Shown here in pieces: positions 1 through 9,093 of a DNA stretch of 64,000 nucleotides. Within the stretch, counting starts at the first letter, position 1. The number at the start of each line of letters is the position of its first letter. The DNA is taken from NCBI RefSeq assembly GCF_019737615.1, contig NZ_JAHKKS010000008.1, forward strand, positions 62,001-126,000, written 5' to 3'. Below the pieces are notes generated by a model. That model was not told where the DNA came from and searched no databases. It saw nothing but the letters and a program-made list of their open reading frames with translations. The stretch is from Sphingobium xanthum (lineage in GTDB: Bacteria; Pseudomonadota; Alphaproteobacteria; Sphingomonadales; Sphingomonadaceae). The translations under genes were made by a program, and so were the position numbers.

Positions 1-129
1 AAATATGAGCCGGCGCTGCGCAGCGCGGTCAAGGCCGAGGGCTTCCTGACCCGCGACAGCCGCACCGTCGAGCGCAAGAAGTACGGCCGGGCCAAGGCTC
101 GCCGCAGCTTCCAGTTCTCGAAGCGCTGA
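1..129 (+). CDS. rpsI: 30S ribosomal protein S9 (C-terminal part)
   Basis: The window opens inside this gene. The last 42 residues are visible and end in the basic tail [17 protein letters not shown], which is the conserved C-terminus of bacterial ribosomal protein S9. In the ribosome this tail reaches the P-site tRNA anticodon loop. The start and any rplM partner lie upstream of the window. A strong hairpin terminator follows about 30 bases after the stop. Confidence 0.95.
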   Translation, partial: KYEPALRSAVKAEGFLTRDSRTVERKKYGRAKARRSFQFSKR

Positions 130-157
130 TCTTTCGGCCTTCGCCGAGTACGAGAAC

Positions 158-184
158 GGGCCGTCCTTCGGGGCGGCCCTTTTT
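158..184 (+). terminator. Rho-independent terminator of rpsI
   Basis: A GC-rich stem (GGGCCGTCC / GGGCGGCCC, one G-T pair) closed by a TTCG tetraloop is followed directly by a run of five T. It ends the rpsI transcript and separates it from the convergent acyltransferase gene. Confidence 0.88.
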
Positions 185-199
185 CTTTGGGGTTCAATC

Positions 200-1378
200 T
201 CACGCGGGGAATAGTTTCTCCGCTATGCGGCGTGACCAGAGCCGCGCCGGCTCCTCCACATGGCGATAAGTGACCCCGGCAGCCGCGATGACGAGCGCGA
301 GCATTACCAAGGTCACGAGGTCACAGAGCAAGGGATTGCCCGCGAGCACGATGCGGCCGCTCTGCGTGACGGTGAGCGGCACCACGCCCTGCGCGGCGGC
401 GATGAGATCGAGCAGCCGGTCCTGAATGAACTGGTGCACCATATAGATGGAGTAGCTGAGCGTCCCCAGCAGCAGCATGGGCGGGGTCAGCAGCAGGCGG
501 CTGATATGCCCGCCCTGGGAGGCGAAGACCCAGATGAGCAGCGCGAAGGCCGGGTAGATGAGATGCGAGAAACTGCCGCCAAAGGCCCAGCAGGTGAACA
601 GCATGAAGCCCAGCGCAGCCAGCTCGATCGCGGTCATGACAGCGGTGGACACCTTGCCGGCCGGGATCTGCCAGCCCATCCGCCGCACTTCATAGACGGC
701 CAGCCCGATTCCGAAGCCGAGCGCGCATTTGAGCAACGACGTGACCTCCGTCGGCGGATGCAGGCCGAGCTTGCCGCCCAGGACCACCAGAACCGCGCCC
801 GGCGCCATCAGGCAGATGGCTGCCGGCAGCAGGCGCCGTGTCGGCAGGAACACGAGCAGCAGCGCACAAGCGAGATAGGTCCAATATTCGACGCCGATCG
901 ACCAGCTTGGCTTGTTCCAGCTGAGCTCCGCCGGCACTTCCTGGAGCAGTACGATGTTCCAGAACAGCCCGTCCGGCGCGGTCAGCCCGGTGAACGGCGC
1001 GCCTTCGCGAAAGGCGCCGAGGCCGAAGACCAGTCGGATGATCTCATAGATCAGGATCACGCCGAGCATGAAGGCATGCAGCGGATAGATGCGGCCCCAG
1101 CGCAGGAACATAAACTTAGGGATCGAATAGCCCTGCGCCAGCCGGTCGCCATAGGAGGCCCCAATCACGAAGCCGCTGAGGACGAAAAAGAAGGTGACCG
1201 CGAGGAAGCCGTTCTGCACGATCGCCAGCGGCCAGCTATGCCCGTCCGACGGGAGATGGAAGATCACGACCCAGCAGGCCGCGAGTCCGCGCAGGCTGTC
1301 CAGCGCTTCATAGCGTCCGGCGCGCGCCGCCGAAGCGGGCGCGGGCGAAACCGGTTGTGCAACCGCGCTCGTGGCCAA
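200..1378 (-). CDS. Acyltransferase 3 family membrane protein
   Basis: This is an integral membrane O-acyltransferase of about 392 residues. Near the N-terminus it has the family hallmark RYEALDSLRGLAA followed by a hydrophobic segment ending in a conserved His (VVIFHL), then about ten predicted membrane helices. Members transfer acetyl or other acyl groups to surface polysaccharides, peptidoglycan or lipids. The substrate cannot be told here. I chose the TTG at 1378 because a GGGAGG ribosome site (1387-1392) lies eight bases upstream. A GTG at 1417 would add 13 residues. It is transcribed alone, towards rpsI. Confidence 0.82.
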   Translation of the reverse strand: MATSAVAQPVSPAPASAARAGRYEALDSLRGLAACWVVIFHLPSDGHSWPLAIVQNGFLAVTFFFVLSGFVIGASYGDRLAQGYSIPKFMFLRWGRIYPLHAFMLGVILIYEIIRLVFGLGAFREGAPFTGLTAPDGLFWNIVLLQEVPAELSWNKPSWSIGVEYWTYLACALLLVFLPTRRLLPAAICLMAPGAVLVVLGGKLGLHPPTEVTSLLKCALGFGIGLAVYEVRRMGWQIPAGKVSTAVMTAIELAALGFMLFTCWAFGGSFSHLIYPAFALLIWVFASQGGHISRLLLTPPMLLLGTLSYSIYMVHQFIQDRLLDLIAAAQGVVPLTVTQSGRIVLAGNPLLCDLVTLVMLALVIAAAGVTYRHVEEPARLWSRRIAEKLFPA

Positions 1379-1654
1379 GCTCACGTCCTCCCTGCCTAGC
1401 CTGCCGGGATAATGCACGCCGCCGTCGCTGAACAGGGCATTAGGGACGTTTGTCGCAGCGCCGCATCCGTCCGGCCTTGACGCTCCGCCGCGCGACCATA
1501 ACTAGAAGCTGCGGGCCGGGCCCCTCTGGCGATCGCGCTTCATCGGCGCGTCGTGATGTCGGACCGCATCGAGTGCGCTCGGTGCCGGTTCAGACGATCC
1601 AATTTCCGCGCCAGCGCCTTCGATTCTGTTCCAGTTTCCATCGGAGGTTTCATC

Positions 1655-1957
1655 GTGTCTTCAGGCCACAACATGCCTTGCCCCAGCTGCGCCGTCCCGC
1701 TCGTGATGAGCGAGCGTCAGGGCGTCGAGATCGACTATTGCCCGCAATGTCGCGGCGTCTGGCTCGATCGCGGCGAGCTCGACAAGATCATCGAGCGCAG
1801 CGGCCGGGATATGGCGCCCGCGTCCCAGCAGACCCGGCAGGCGCCCCCGCCCCAGCAGAGCTATCCGCAGGATTATGCGCAGCAGGGCTATGGCCAGTCG
1901 CAGCACGGCTATCACAAGAAGCGCCGCAAATCGTTCCTGGAAGAGCTGTTCGACTGA
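1655..1957 (+). CDS. TFIIB-type zinc ribbon protein
   Basis: This is a small protein of about 100 residues. It has a CPSC...CPQC four-cysteine zinc ribbon followed by GVWLDRGELDKII, the signature of the zf-TFIIB family (PF13453). The C-terminal half is rich in Gln, Pro and Tyr and probably disordered, ending in a basic patch (KKRRKS) and acidic tail. Biochemical function is unknown for the family. I chose the GTG at 1655 because a GGAGG site (1643-1647) lies seven bases upstream. An ATG at 1673 is the next candidate. Confidence 0.8.
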   Translation: MSSGHNMPCPSCAVPLVMSERQGVEIDYCPQCRGVWLDRGELDKIIERSGRDMAPASQQTRQAPPPQQSYPQDYAQQGYGQSQHGYHKKRRKSFLEELFD

Positions 1958-1966
1958 CGGGAGCCC

Positions 1967-3550
1967 TCAGCCAAGGCTGATCCGCTCCTCGATGCCAATG
2001 GCGTCGAGGAACGTCTCGTCATGGCTGACCACCAGCAGCGCGCCGTCATAGCCGCGCAGCGCCTCTTCCAATGTCTCGATCGCGTCGAGATCGAGATGAT
2101 TGGTCGGCTCGTCGAGAATGAGCAACTGCGGCGGGCGCGGCCCGGCGGTGACGATCGCGAGTGCCGCGCGCAGCTTCTCGCCGCCACTCAACACCCCGGC
2201 GGGCCTTAGCGCATCGCGATTGCGGAAGGCGCAGCGGGCGAGCGCGGTATGTGCCTCGCCCGTCGTCATCTCCGGATGATGCGCGCGCATATTCTCGACG
2301 AGATCGCGTGCCGGATCGAGCAGGGCGGCATGCTGGTCCAGCATCGCGATCAGCCCTTCGGCGCGCGCGACGGTGCCGGCAGTCGGCTGGAGATCGCCGG
2401 TCGCGAGACGCAACAGGCTCGTCTTGCCGCTGCCGTTGCGTCCGGTGAGCGCGATCCGCTTCGGCCCGGTGACCGCGAAGTTGAGCGGCCCGAACAGCCA
2501 TCCTTCGCCATGATCGAGCACGACATCCTCGAACTTGAGCAAGCTTCTGCCCGATGACAGGCCCGATGGCGGTAGATCGATCGCCAGCGGCGTCAGCACT
2601 TCCACCTGTTGCCGCGCTATATCCATCGCATCCCGCGCCTCGCCGACCAACCGCTGTGCCACCTGCCGCTCCCGCGCGCCGCCCTCCTGCGCCTGCTGGA
2701 TTTTCGCGCCGATTAGGATGCGCGGCATGTCGCCTCGCGCCTGCACGGCGCGCCCGGCCTTGTCGCGGCGCGCCTTTTTCTCCGCCTGACGCTGGGCCGC
2801 CCGCTCATTCTGCGCCAGATCGCGCCGTGCCCGCTCCAGCGAGGCATCGGCGCGCTCCCGCGCAGCATCCCGCTCCACGACGAACGCGCTCCAGCCACCG
2901 CTGACGCAGAAAGTATCGACCGGCGAGAGCTGGACGATCCGGTCCATCCCATCCAGCAGCGCGCGATCATGACTCGCGATCAACGCTCCGCCCGGCCAGC
3001 GCGCCAGCAGGTCCGCGACGGCCCGGCGCCCCTCGGAATCGAGATTGTTGGTCGGCTCGTCGAGCAGCAGCAGGTCCGGTTCCTCAAGCAGCATCGCCGC
3101 GATGCCGAGCCGCGTGCGCTCGCCACCGCTCAGGGTCGCGCAGTCCCGGTCCAGCGCGACATGTGGCAGTCCGACATCGGCTAACGCCTGCGTCAGTCGT
3201 TCGGGGAGGGTCCAGTCAGCCTCGGCCATGTCGTCGACCGATCCCGCGCCCGCCTCCAGCCGCTCGAGCCGCGCCAGCGCCTCGGCCACCCCTAGTGCCT
3301 GCGCGACCGCGCTCCGACCGGGCAGGATCTGGCGCAGCATGGCGGCCCGCCCGGCAAGATGTACATTGCCCGACACCGCCACCGCCTCGCCGGCGATGAT
3401 GGCGAGCAAGGTCGACTTGCCCGAGCCGTTACGCCCGACAAGGCCAATGCGCTCGCGGCCGAGGGCGAGCGTCAGATCGGAAAAGAGGATCGTCCCGTCA
3501 GGCCGGGCGGCCGTGACGGAATCGAGCGTGAGAAGAGCGGAAGCGGACAT
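1967..3550 (-). CDS. ABC-F family ATPase (two ATP-binding cassettes, no membrane domain)
   Basis: This 527-residue protein has two ABC nucleotide-binding domains in tandem. The first has Walker A GRNGSGKST (about residues 39-47), signature LSGGE (140-144) and Walker B LLLLDEPTNNL (160-170). An Arg/Lys/Gln-rich linker follows, then a second cassette with GRNGSGKTS, LSGGEKLRA and LILDEPTNHL. It has no transmembrane segments. ABC-F proteins act on the ribosome, either as translation factors or as target-protecting antibiotic resistance factors. Which of these applies here is not decidable by eye. The ribosome site in front of its ATG is weak, and an upstream overlapping leader ORF (3498-3602) has the better site, so translation may be coupled to the leader. 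Confidence 0.9.
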   Translation of the reverse strand: MSASALLTLDSVTAARPDGTILFSDLTLALGRERIGLVGRNGSGKSTLLAIIAGEAVAVSGNVHLAGRAAMLRQILPGRSAVAQALGVAEALARLERLEAGAGSVDDMAEADWTLPERLTQALADVGLPHVALDRDCATLSGGERTRLGIAAMLLEEPDLLLLDEPTNNLDSEGRRAVADLLARWPGGALIASHDRALLDGMDRIVQLSPVDTFCVSGGWSAFVVERDAARERADASLERARRDLAQNERAAQRQAEKKARRDKAGRAVQARGDMPRILIGAKIQQAQEGGARERQVAQRLVGEARDAMDIARQQVEVLTPLAIDLPPSGLSSGRSLLKFEDVVLDHGEGWLFGPLNFAVTGPKRIALTGRNGSGKTSLLRLATGDLQPTAGTVARAEGLIAMLDQHAALLDPARDLVENMRAHHPEMTTGEAHTALARCAFRNRDALRPAGVLSGGEKLRAALAIVTAGPRPPQLLILDEPTNHLDLDAIETLEEALRGYDGALLVVSHDETFLDAIGIEERISLG

Positions 3551-3602
3551 GGAACACCTGCGGCAATGGGACGGACGAACGGCGGTTCGATGTCATGTCC
3601 AT
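3498..3602 (-). CDS. Possible 34-codon leader peptide overlapping the ABC-F start
   Basis: This short reading frame begins MDMTSNRRSSVPLPQ and has a good ribosome site, AGGAG at 3612-3616, nine bases before its ATG. It runs over the ABC-F start codon in another frame and ends 50 bases inside that gene. ABC-F resistance genes are often controlled by leader peptides that sense stalled ribosomes. Whether this peptide is translated is inference from the ribosome site and geometry only. Confidence 0.45.
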   Translation of the reverse strand: MDMTSNRRSSVPLPQVFHVRFRSSHARFRHGRPA

Positions 3603-3704
3603 GGCGTGGTGCTCCTGCGCGATTGAGCGCGGGCCTATAGCGCTTGGGAGATAAAAAGGCAAAATCGGATGGCCGGGCGAGCACTCCGCTCATCCTTTGC
3701 CTGT

Positions 3705-5420
3705 TCAGTCATTTGCCTTTTGCTCGACCGGCGGAGCGACCGGCGTGACGAGACTTGGGGTGGGGTCAGGAGCGCGCTCCGTCACGGCCGGCACGGCGTT
3801 CTTGACGAGTCCCTCAAGCGATCCGCCGTCGAGACCGAGTTCCTTCATCAGACCGTCAATGATCGGCGCCTGCGCCCGATAACTCAGCGCCGCGGCGAGG
3901 GCGTCACCAGCGAGGTTGCCGCTGCCGTTGGTCGCCGTCACCCCATTGCCGACATCGACGCCGCCGCGCTGGGTAAGGCCATCGACTTGCACGATCTTGA
4001 TCGAATCGATCGCTCCGAGCGGTTTGGCGGATTCGCGCACAAGTTCGGGGAGCACCTTGAGCAGGGCGAGCTTGGTCTGGAGCGAGATCTGGTCTGAGGA
4101 GAGCAGGTTCGCTGCCTCGTTGATCGCGCGCTGGCCGGCGGCCTCGACCTCGAAGCGGACCTTGGCCGCGGCGGCGCGCAGCTTATCCGCGTCGGCCTGG
4201 CCCTGCGCTTCGAAGCGCACGGCCTCGGCACGATTGGAGGCGGCATCGCGCTCCGCTTCGGCCTCCACCTTCACCTTGATGGCATCGCGCTCCGCGGTTT
4301 TGGAGGCTTCGATCAACTCGATCCGCTTCTGGCGTTCCGCAATCTCGGTTTCGCGCGCTGTCGTCACCTGTTCCTCGGCCGCGACGGACAGGGCGCGGGC
4401 CGCATCGGCGTCGGCACTGGCCTGGCTTTCCTCACGGCTCTTGGTCTGGACGGCTATCTGCTGCTCCTGCCGTGCGATCTGCACTGCCTGCTCCTGGGCG
4501 ATCTGCGCTTGCTGGATGGTCCTATTCGCCTCGATCTGCTGCGCGTCGATGGCGCGCTTGGCCTCGATCCGGGCCTCCTCGGCCTCCTGATTGCGTTTGG
4601 CTTGCTCGCGCGCGACCTCGGCCGCCTGCTCGGCCCGGCGCATCTCGATCTCGCGCTCCTGCTCCAGCCGCGCGAACTCGTTATCGCGCTTGATCTGCAG
4701 CGATTTCTGCTCGGCTTCGAGATTCTTGGTCTCGATCTGGACGCGCGTATCCTGCTCGATGTCGTTGCGCGCCTTCTTGCGCAGCTCAATCTGCTCGGTG
4801 AGCTTGGTCAGGCCCTCCGCGTCGAAGGCATTATTGGCGTTGAAATGCTCGATCGAAGTCTGATCAAGACCGGTCAATGAGACGGATTCCAGCTCGAGCC
4901 CGTTCATCGCGAGATCGGCGGAGGAGACCTGCTGCACCTTCTGGACGAAGTCGCTGCGCTGTTCGTGCAGCTGGTTCATCGTCATGCCGGCGGCGACCGA
5001 GCGCAGCGCATCGACGAACTTGCCCTCGACCAGATCCTTCAGCGCTTCGGGCTGCATCGTGCGCATGCCGAGCGTTTGCGCTGCCATGGCGATGGCGCCG
5101 GCATCCGGGCGGACGCGGACGTAGAATTCCGCCTTCACGTCGATGCGCAGCCGGTCGAGCGTGATCAGCGCATCGACATTCTTGCGCTCGACCGCGAGGC
5201 GAACCGTGTTCATGTTGACCGGCATGGTCTCGTGCAGGACGGGCAGGACCAGCGCTCCGCCGTTCATGACCACCTTCTCGCCGCCAAAGCCGGTGCGCAC
5301 GAAGCCCACTTCCTTGGTCGCGCGTCGATAGAGCCGCGTGATCATCAGCACGAAGATCAGCACGACGAGGAAGATCGTCCCCGCCCAGATGCCGATATTG
5401 ATCAACCGATCCAGTTCCAT
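3705..5420 (-). CDS. yqiK: Flotillin / YqiK-family SPFH membrane-microdomain protein
   Basis: This 571-residue protein has one N-terminal transmembrane helix (about residues 9-27). An SPFH/Band 7 domain (about 35-190) is followed by a long Glu/Ala/Arg/Lys/Gln-rich coiled coil (about 200-430) and a Gly/Ala-rich tail. This is the standard architecture of bacterial flotillins, which scaffold membrane microdomains. It lies 11 bases downstream of a YqiJ-like gene, the same order as the yqiJ-yqiK operon of other proteobacteria. The symbol is by family, not proven orthology. Confidence 0.9.
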   Translation of the reverse strand: MELDRLINIGIWAGTIFLVVLIFVLMITRLYRRATKEVGFVRTGFGGEKVVMNGGALVLPVLHETMPVNMNTVRLAVERKNVDALITLDRLRIDVKAEFYVRVRPDAGAIAMAAQTLGMRTMQPEALKDLVEGKFVDALRSVAAGMTMNQLHEQRSDFVQKVQQVSSADLAMNGLELESVSLTGLDQTSIEHFNANNAFDAEGLTKLTEQIELRKKARNDIEQDTRVQIETKNLEAEQKSLQIKRDNEFARLEQEREIEMRRAEQAAEVAREQAKRNQEAEEARIEAKRAIDAQQIEANRTIQQAQIAQEQAVQIARQEQQIAVQTKSREESQASADADAARALSVAAEEQVTTARETEIAERQKRIELIEASKTAERDAIKVKVEAEAERDAASNRAEAVRFEAQGQADADKLRAAAAKVRFEVEAAGQRAINEAANLLSSDQISLQTKLALLKVLPELVRESAKPLGAIDSIKIVQVDGLTQRGGVDVGNGVTATNGSGNLAGDALAAALSYRAQAPIIDGLMKELGLDGGSLEGLVKNAVPAVTERAPDPTPSLVTPVAPPVEQKAND

Positions 5421-5431
5421 AATCCCCCTCC

Positions 5432-6055
5432 TCAGTATCGGCCGATGCTGATCGGTCCATTCGTCTCAACTGCGTAGAAAAGTTCGCCCTCGCGGCGCAC
5501 CAGAAGCACTTCCTCGCCTTCGTCGAACGTCATGTCATCGACATGCGGCTCGACCATGACATGATGGACGACGCCGAAGCGATCCTTGACCGCCGTCCGC
5601 GCCGGGCTGCCGCGCGCGGCCGTGCCGATGACGATATGGCCGCGCCGGGCCAGCAGGCTGTCGATGTCGATCGCTGTCGTTTCGTCCTGCGGCCAGATGC
5701 GGGCGATCGGACGCGCCAGCAGGCCCGTCAACGGCAAGGCACCGACCAGCGCGATACCGCCGGCGGGCCATGCCGGCAACATATCGCCCATCAGGCCAAG
5801 CAGGATATGCTGCATGGTAAGGCCACCCAGCGCGAAACAGGCGAGCATCAGCGACAACCAGGCCATGAGCGGCAGGCGGCCGAGGCCAAGCAAGCTGGCC
5901 ATGCTCTCGCCGATACTCAGATCATGGTCGCCATCCAGATCGACATGAGCGTGATCGCTCACGCCGATGCCGATGAGTTGACTGAGCGCGAGCAGGACCA
6001 GCAGGCCGAGTGCGACCATGAACGGTGTGTTTTCGGGAGCAAGGATGGTCAGCAC
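5432..6055 (-). CDS. yqiJ: YqiJ family (NfeD-like) inner membrane protein
   Basis: This 207-residue protein has an N-terminal hydrophobic helix and an acidic His/Asp-rich loop (HAHVDLDGDHD). Two or three more membrane helices follow, then a soluble C-terminal domain of about 70 residues resembling the OB-fold of NfeD proteins (GHIVIGTAARG...VEPHVDD...EGEEVLLV). YqiJ/NfeD proteins are obligate genomic partners of flotillins, and the flotillin gene follows at 11 bases, so the two form an operon. Confidence 0.85.
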   Translation of the reverse strand: MLTILAPENTPFMVALGLLVLLALSQLIGIGVSDHAHVDLDGDHDLSIGESMASLLGLGRLPLMAWLSLMLACFALGGLTMQHILLGLMGDMLPAWPAGGIALVGALPLTGLLARPIARIWPQDETTAIDIDSLLARRGHIVIGTAARGSPARTAVKDRFGVVHHVMVEPHVDDMTFDEGEEVLLVRREGELFYAVETNGPISIGRY

Positions 6056-6185
6056 GGTGATTCTCGGATGAAGGCTAGCAGATTCGGCCCGGCCCGCAAT
6101 GAGGCGTCCAATAGATCGTTGATATTGACAACGATCGCCGCGCGTCGATATTGCCCGGGCGTGACGTCGATGCTAACCGCGCAGC

Positions 6186-6416
6186 ATGCAAGCACCGCCC
6201 GAGATTCTTCGCGTCCATGCCCGCCGAGTCGCCTGTGACGGCTCGGGCCATGGTATTTCCGCAGCCCTTGGCCATCCGCGCGTCTTTCTGGAGATTGACG
6301 AGCATGGCTATGTCGACTGTGGCTATTGCGATCGGCGCTTCGTGCTGGAGGGCGGCCCGGCGGACACGCCCGACAATGTGACCAAGCCCGACATTTCCTC
6401 GGGCGCTAGCCTCTAG
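6186..6416 (+). CDS. CHCC zinc-finger protein (NDUFS6-like)
   Basis: This 76-residue protein carries the zf-CHCC pattern: Cys at VACDG, His in the ALGHPRVFLEI segment, and the pair CGYC followed by DRRFVL. It matches the bacterial homologues of the mitochondrial complex I zinc subunit NDUFS6. In alphaproteobacteria the family is associated with respiratory complex I, though the gene is usually unlinked to nuo genes, as here. The start at ATG 6186 is the only reasonable one. Confidence 0.85.
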   Translation: MQAPPEILRVHARRVACDGSGHGISAALGHPRVFLEIDEHGYVDCGYCDRRFVLEGGPADTPDNVTKPDISSGASL

Positions 6417-6467
6417 AGAGGCGAGCGAAGCGGGGAAGCGGGCGGACCAGCAGAAGAGGATCCGCCA

Positions 6468-7445
6468 GTGACCGACCCGATCTACGCCCCCGTCACCGAC
6501 CCCGCCGCATGGACCGGGCCGCAGATCGGCGGCCGGGAAGGCTTCACGCATCGGCTCTCCCCGGCGCAGCTCGATGCCATCGATGCGCTGGTCGAGAAGA
6601 CACGCGGCCGCGTTCCGCACGAGATCGCCAAGGCGGATTTCTCCTCGCCGGAGGTCGATGCGCTGATGGCCGCGGCGCGCTACCAGCTCATGCATGGCGC
6701 GGGCGCGATCATCCTCTCCGGCATCGATGCCGACCGCTACGATCTGGAGGCGCATGAGCGGCTCTATTGGGGCCTCGGCACGCATATCGGCACCGGCGTC
6801 GAGCAGAGCTCCCGGCGCGACTTCATTGCCCATGTGAAGAAGGAAGAGGGCGGGCCGGTGCGCGGCTACACGACCGACATGGAGCTGCGCTCGCACACGG
6901 ATTTCCACGAAATCCTGTCGCTTTATTCGCTGCGCACCTCGCCGAGCGGCGGCGAGAGCGGCGCAGTGAGTGCGCTCGCGATCCACAACATCATGGCGGC
7001 CGAACGACCGAACCTGCTCGCGGCTCTTTACGAGGGCTATTATATGGATTGGCACCAGCGGCCCGAACCGCTTGGGGAGAAGCTGCCCTTCTTCTGGTCG
7101 ATCGACGGCAAGATCAGCGGCTTCAACAATCGTGTCTTCATGCGCCATGGCCGCGAGACCGATAAGCTGCCGGAGAGATTGCACGAGGCGCTGGCGCTCT
7201 ATGACGAGATCGCGCTGCGCCCCGATGTGCGTACCGATTTCCTGCTCCAACCGGGCGAGATGTTCTTCTGGCACAATTTTCTGGTGCTCCATTCGCGCCA
7301 GCAGTTTCACGACACGCCCGAGCGCAAGCGCCTGTTGCTGCGACTCTGGCTGAACGTTCCCGGCGGACGGCCCATCCATCCGGTGATGGCCCGACTGACC
7401 GCGGAGATAGACGAGTTTCACGGCCGGGTCCCGCAAGCCGCGTAG
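6468..7445 (+). CDS. TauD/TfdA-type Fe(II)/2-oxoglutarate dioxygenase
   Basis: This 325-residue protein contains the iron-binding HxD pair in RSHTDFHEIL and the distal His in FLVLHSRQQFHD. The 2-oxoglutarate-binding Arg follows in KRLLLRLWLNVPGGRP. This is the TauD/TfdA double-stranded beta-helix fold. Substrates of the family include taurine, alkylsulfates, carnitine precursors and aryloxyacids, and nothing here selects one. The gene starts 51 bases after the zinc-finger gene and an aldo/keto reductase follows after 47 bases, so both may act in one catabolic or modification route. Confidence 0.82.
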   Translation: MTDPIYAPVTDPAAWTGPQIGGREGFTHRLSPAQLDAIDALVEKTRGRVPHEIAKADFSSPEVDALMAAARYQLMHGAGAIILSGIDADRYDLEAHERLYWGLGTHIGTGVEQSSRRDFIAHVKKEEGGPVRGYTTDMELRSHTDFHEILSLYSLRTSPSGGESGAVSALAIHNIMAAERPNLLAALYEGYYMDWHQRPEPLGEKLPFFWSIDGKISGFNNRVFMRHGRETDKLPERLHEALALYDEIALRPDVRTDFLLQPGEMFFWHNFLVLHSRQQFHDTPERKRLLLRLWLNVPGGRPIHPVMARLTAEIDEFHGRVPQAA

Positions 7446-7492
7446 AGCGACACGACCGCGCGAGCCGGGTCACGATGCAAGGAGAGAGGCAC

Positions 7493-8374
7493 ATGACCGA
7501 TGTCAGCAAGGCCGGCACATATCATCTGGGCAATCTGACCGTTAAGCGCATGGGCTACGGCGCCATGCAGCTTGCCGGTCCCGGAGTGTTCGGCCCGCCG
7601 CGCGATCGTGCCGCCTGCGTGCGCGTGCTGCGCGACGCGATCGAGGCGGGCGTGGATCATATCGACACGTGCGACTATTACGGCCCGCATATCGTGAACG
7701 AGGTTCTTCGCGAAGCGCTGCATCCTTATCCGGACAATCTCGTACTCGTGACCAAGGTCGGTGCCCTGCGCGGCAGGGACGGCTCCTGGAACCCGGCGCA
7801 AAGCCCGGCCCAGCTCGTCGAGGCTGTTCATGACAATCTGCGCAATCTTGGCATTGATGCCATCCATGGCGTCAACCTGCGCCTGATGGGCGGAGCCGAT
7901 CATGGCCCGTCCGAAGAGTCGCTGGAGGAGCGCTTCACGGCCTTGCTCGAATTGCAGCAGCAGGGGCTGATCCAGGAGCTCGGCATCAGCAATGTGACGC
8001 CGACCCAGGTGGCCGAGGCGCGCAAGCTCGGCCGGCTCGCCTGTGTCCAGAATCACTATAATCTCGTCCACCGCGCCGACGAGGCGATGATCGACGATCT
8101 CGCGAGCGCGGGAATAGCCTATGTGCCCTTTTTCCCGCTCGGTGGTTTCAGGACCATCCAGACCGAGGCGCTCTCCGCCATCGCCGCCCGCATCGGCGCG
8201 ACGCCCCTGCAGACGGCACTTGCCTGGTTGCTGCATCGCTCGCCGAACATTCTGCTGATTCCGGGCACGTCGCAAAGCGCGCATCTCCAGCAGAATCTGG
8301 CGGCCGCAGAGATCAGTCTCGATACCGAAACGCTGGCCGCGCTCGATGAGATTGCGGCGGCCCCGGCTGGTTAG
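7493..8374 (+). CDS. Aldo/keto reductase
   Basis: This 293-residue protein has a complete AKR TIM-barrel pattern. N-terminal MGYGAMQL is followed by Asp and Tyr of the tetrad in HIDTCDYYGP, Lys in LVTKVG, and a C-terminal NADPH-binding segment ILLIPGTSQSAHLQQNL. It reduces aldehydes or ketones with NADPH, and the substrate is unknown. I chose ATG 7493, preceded by an AGGAGAG ribosome site (7480-7486). Its TAG stop overlaps the TAA stop of the convergent Crp-type gene by two bases. Confidence 0.9.
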   Translation: MTDVSKAGTYHLGNLTVKRMGYGAMQLAGPGVFGPPRDRAACVRVLRDAIEAGVDHIDTCDYYGPHIVNEVLREALHPYPDNLVLVTKVGALRGRDGSWNPAQSPAQLVEAVHDNLRNLGIDAIHGVNLRLMGGADHGPSEESLEERFTALLELQQQGLIQELGISNVTPTQVAEARKLGRLACVQNHYNLVHRADEAMIDDLASAGIAYVPFFPLGGFRTIQTEALSAIAARIGATPLQTALAWLLHRSPNILLIPGTSQSAHLQQNLAAAEISLDTETLAALDEIAAAPAG

Positions 8375-9093
8375 GCCAGCGTCAGCTCCGGATATACGCC
8401 GGCCAGCACATCGTCGAAATGCGCGCGGACCTGCTCGTTGCAGCCGCAGGCCCGGCGGCGCAGGCCCTCATAGTCGGTCACCATGATGCCGCCGCGCCGT
8501 GTCCGGATCAGCCCTTCGGCCTTGAGCCGCTGGATCTGCCGGCTGGCATAGCTGCGCCCGACGCCGAGCATCGAGGCGAGCTGGTCCTGCGTCATTGTGA
8601 CGTCATTCATGCCCGTCCGCTCGACCGATGCGGTGAGCCATTTGGCGGCGCGCGCATCGACCGTGTGCGTGGCGTTGCAGGCAACCGACTGGAAGACCTG
8701 GGCCAGCAGGCAATCGGCATAGCGCGAGAAGAAATGGCGCAGCGAGGGCGATCGCGCCTTGGCTTCCTCCAGATCTGCCGAGGAAATCCGCGCGAAGGCG
8801 CCGCCATGCATGGTGCAACAGCGCGCATAAGCCGCGAGGCGCCCCTGGCTGACGATGCCGCCGATCGCGCCTTCCCGCCCGACCATGGCGGTCTCGACCA
8901 CGCTGCCGCTGTCCATGGGAACAAGAAAGGACGCCAGCGAGGAGCCGAGCGGGAAATAGGCAGCGGTCACGACGTCGCCCGGATCGTAAAGCACCTTGCC
9001 GGTGCGCACCTCGATGATCTCCGCCACGCGGCTCAACAGGTCGCGGTCGTCCCGGTTCATCGCGGCGATGAGATTATTGTCGGTCAAAGCCAT
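8371..9093 (-). CDS. Crp/Fnr family transcription regulator
   Basis: The protein has about 240 residues. A cyclic-nucleotide-binding-like beta-roll domain (about 10-130) is followed by a winged helix with the recognition segment QLASMLGVGRSYASRQIQRLKAEGLI. The Cys cluster of oxygen-sensing FNR proteins is absent, so the effector is unknown. I used ATG 9093 because a GGAGGAG site precedes it. The frame runs further upstream, but that extension is not protein-like. It is convergent with the aldo/keto reductase. Confidence 0.88.
   Translation of the reverse strand: MALTDNNLIAAMNRDDRDLLSRVAEIIEVRTGKVLYDPGDVVTAAYFPLGSSLASFLVPMDSGSVVETAMVGREGAIGGIVSQGRLAAYARCCTMHGGAFARISSADLEEAKARSPSLRHFFSRYADCLLAQVFQSVACNATHTVDARAAKWLTASVERTGMNDVTMTQDQLASMLGVGRSYASRQIQRLKAEGLIRTRRGGIMVTDYEGLRRRACGCNEQVRAHFDDVLAGVYPELTLA

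Noticed and set aside
6075..7436. Long minus-strand frame opposite the zinc-finger and dioxygenase genes
   Set aside because: The plus-strand genes carry clear metal-binding motifs, and the antisense product has none.
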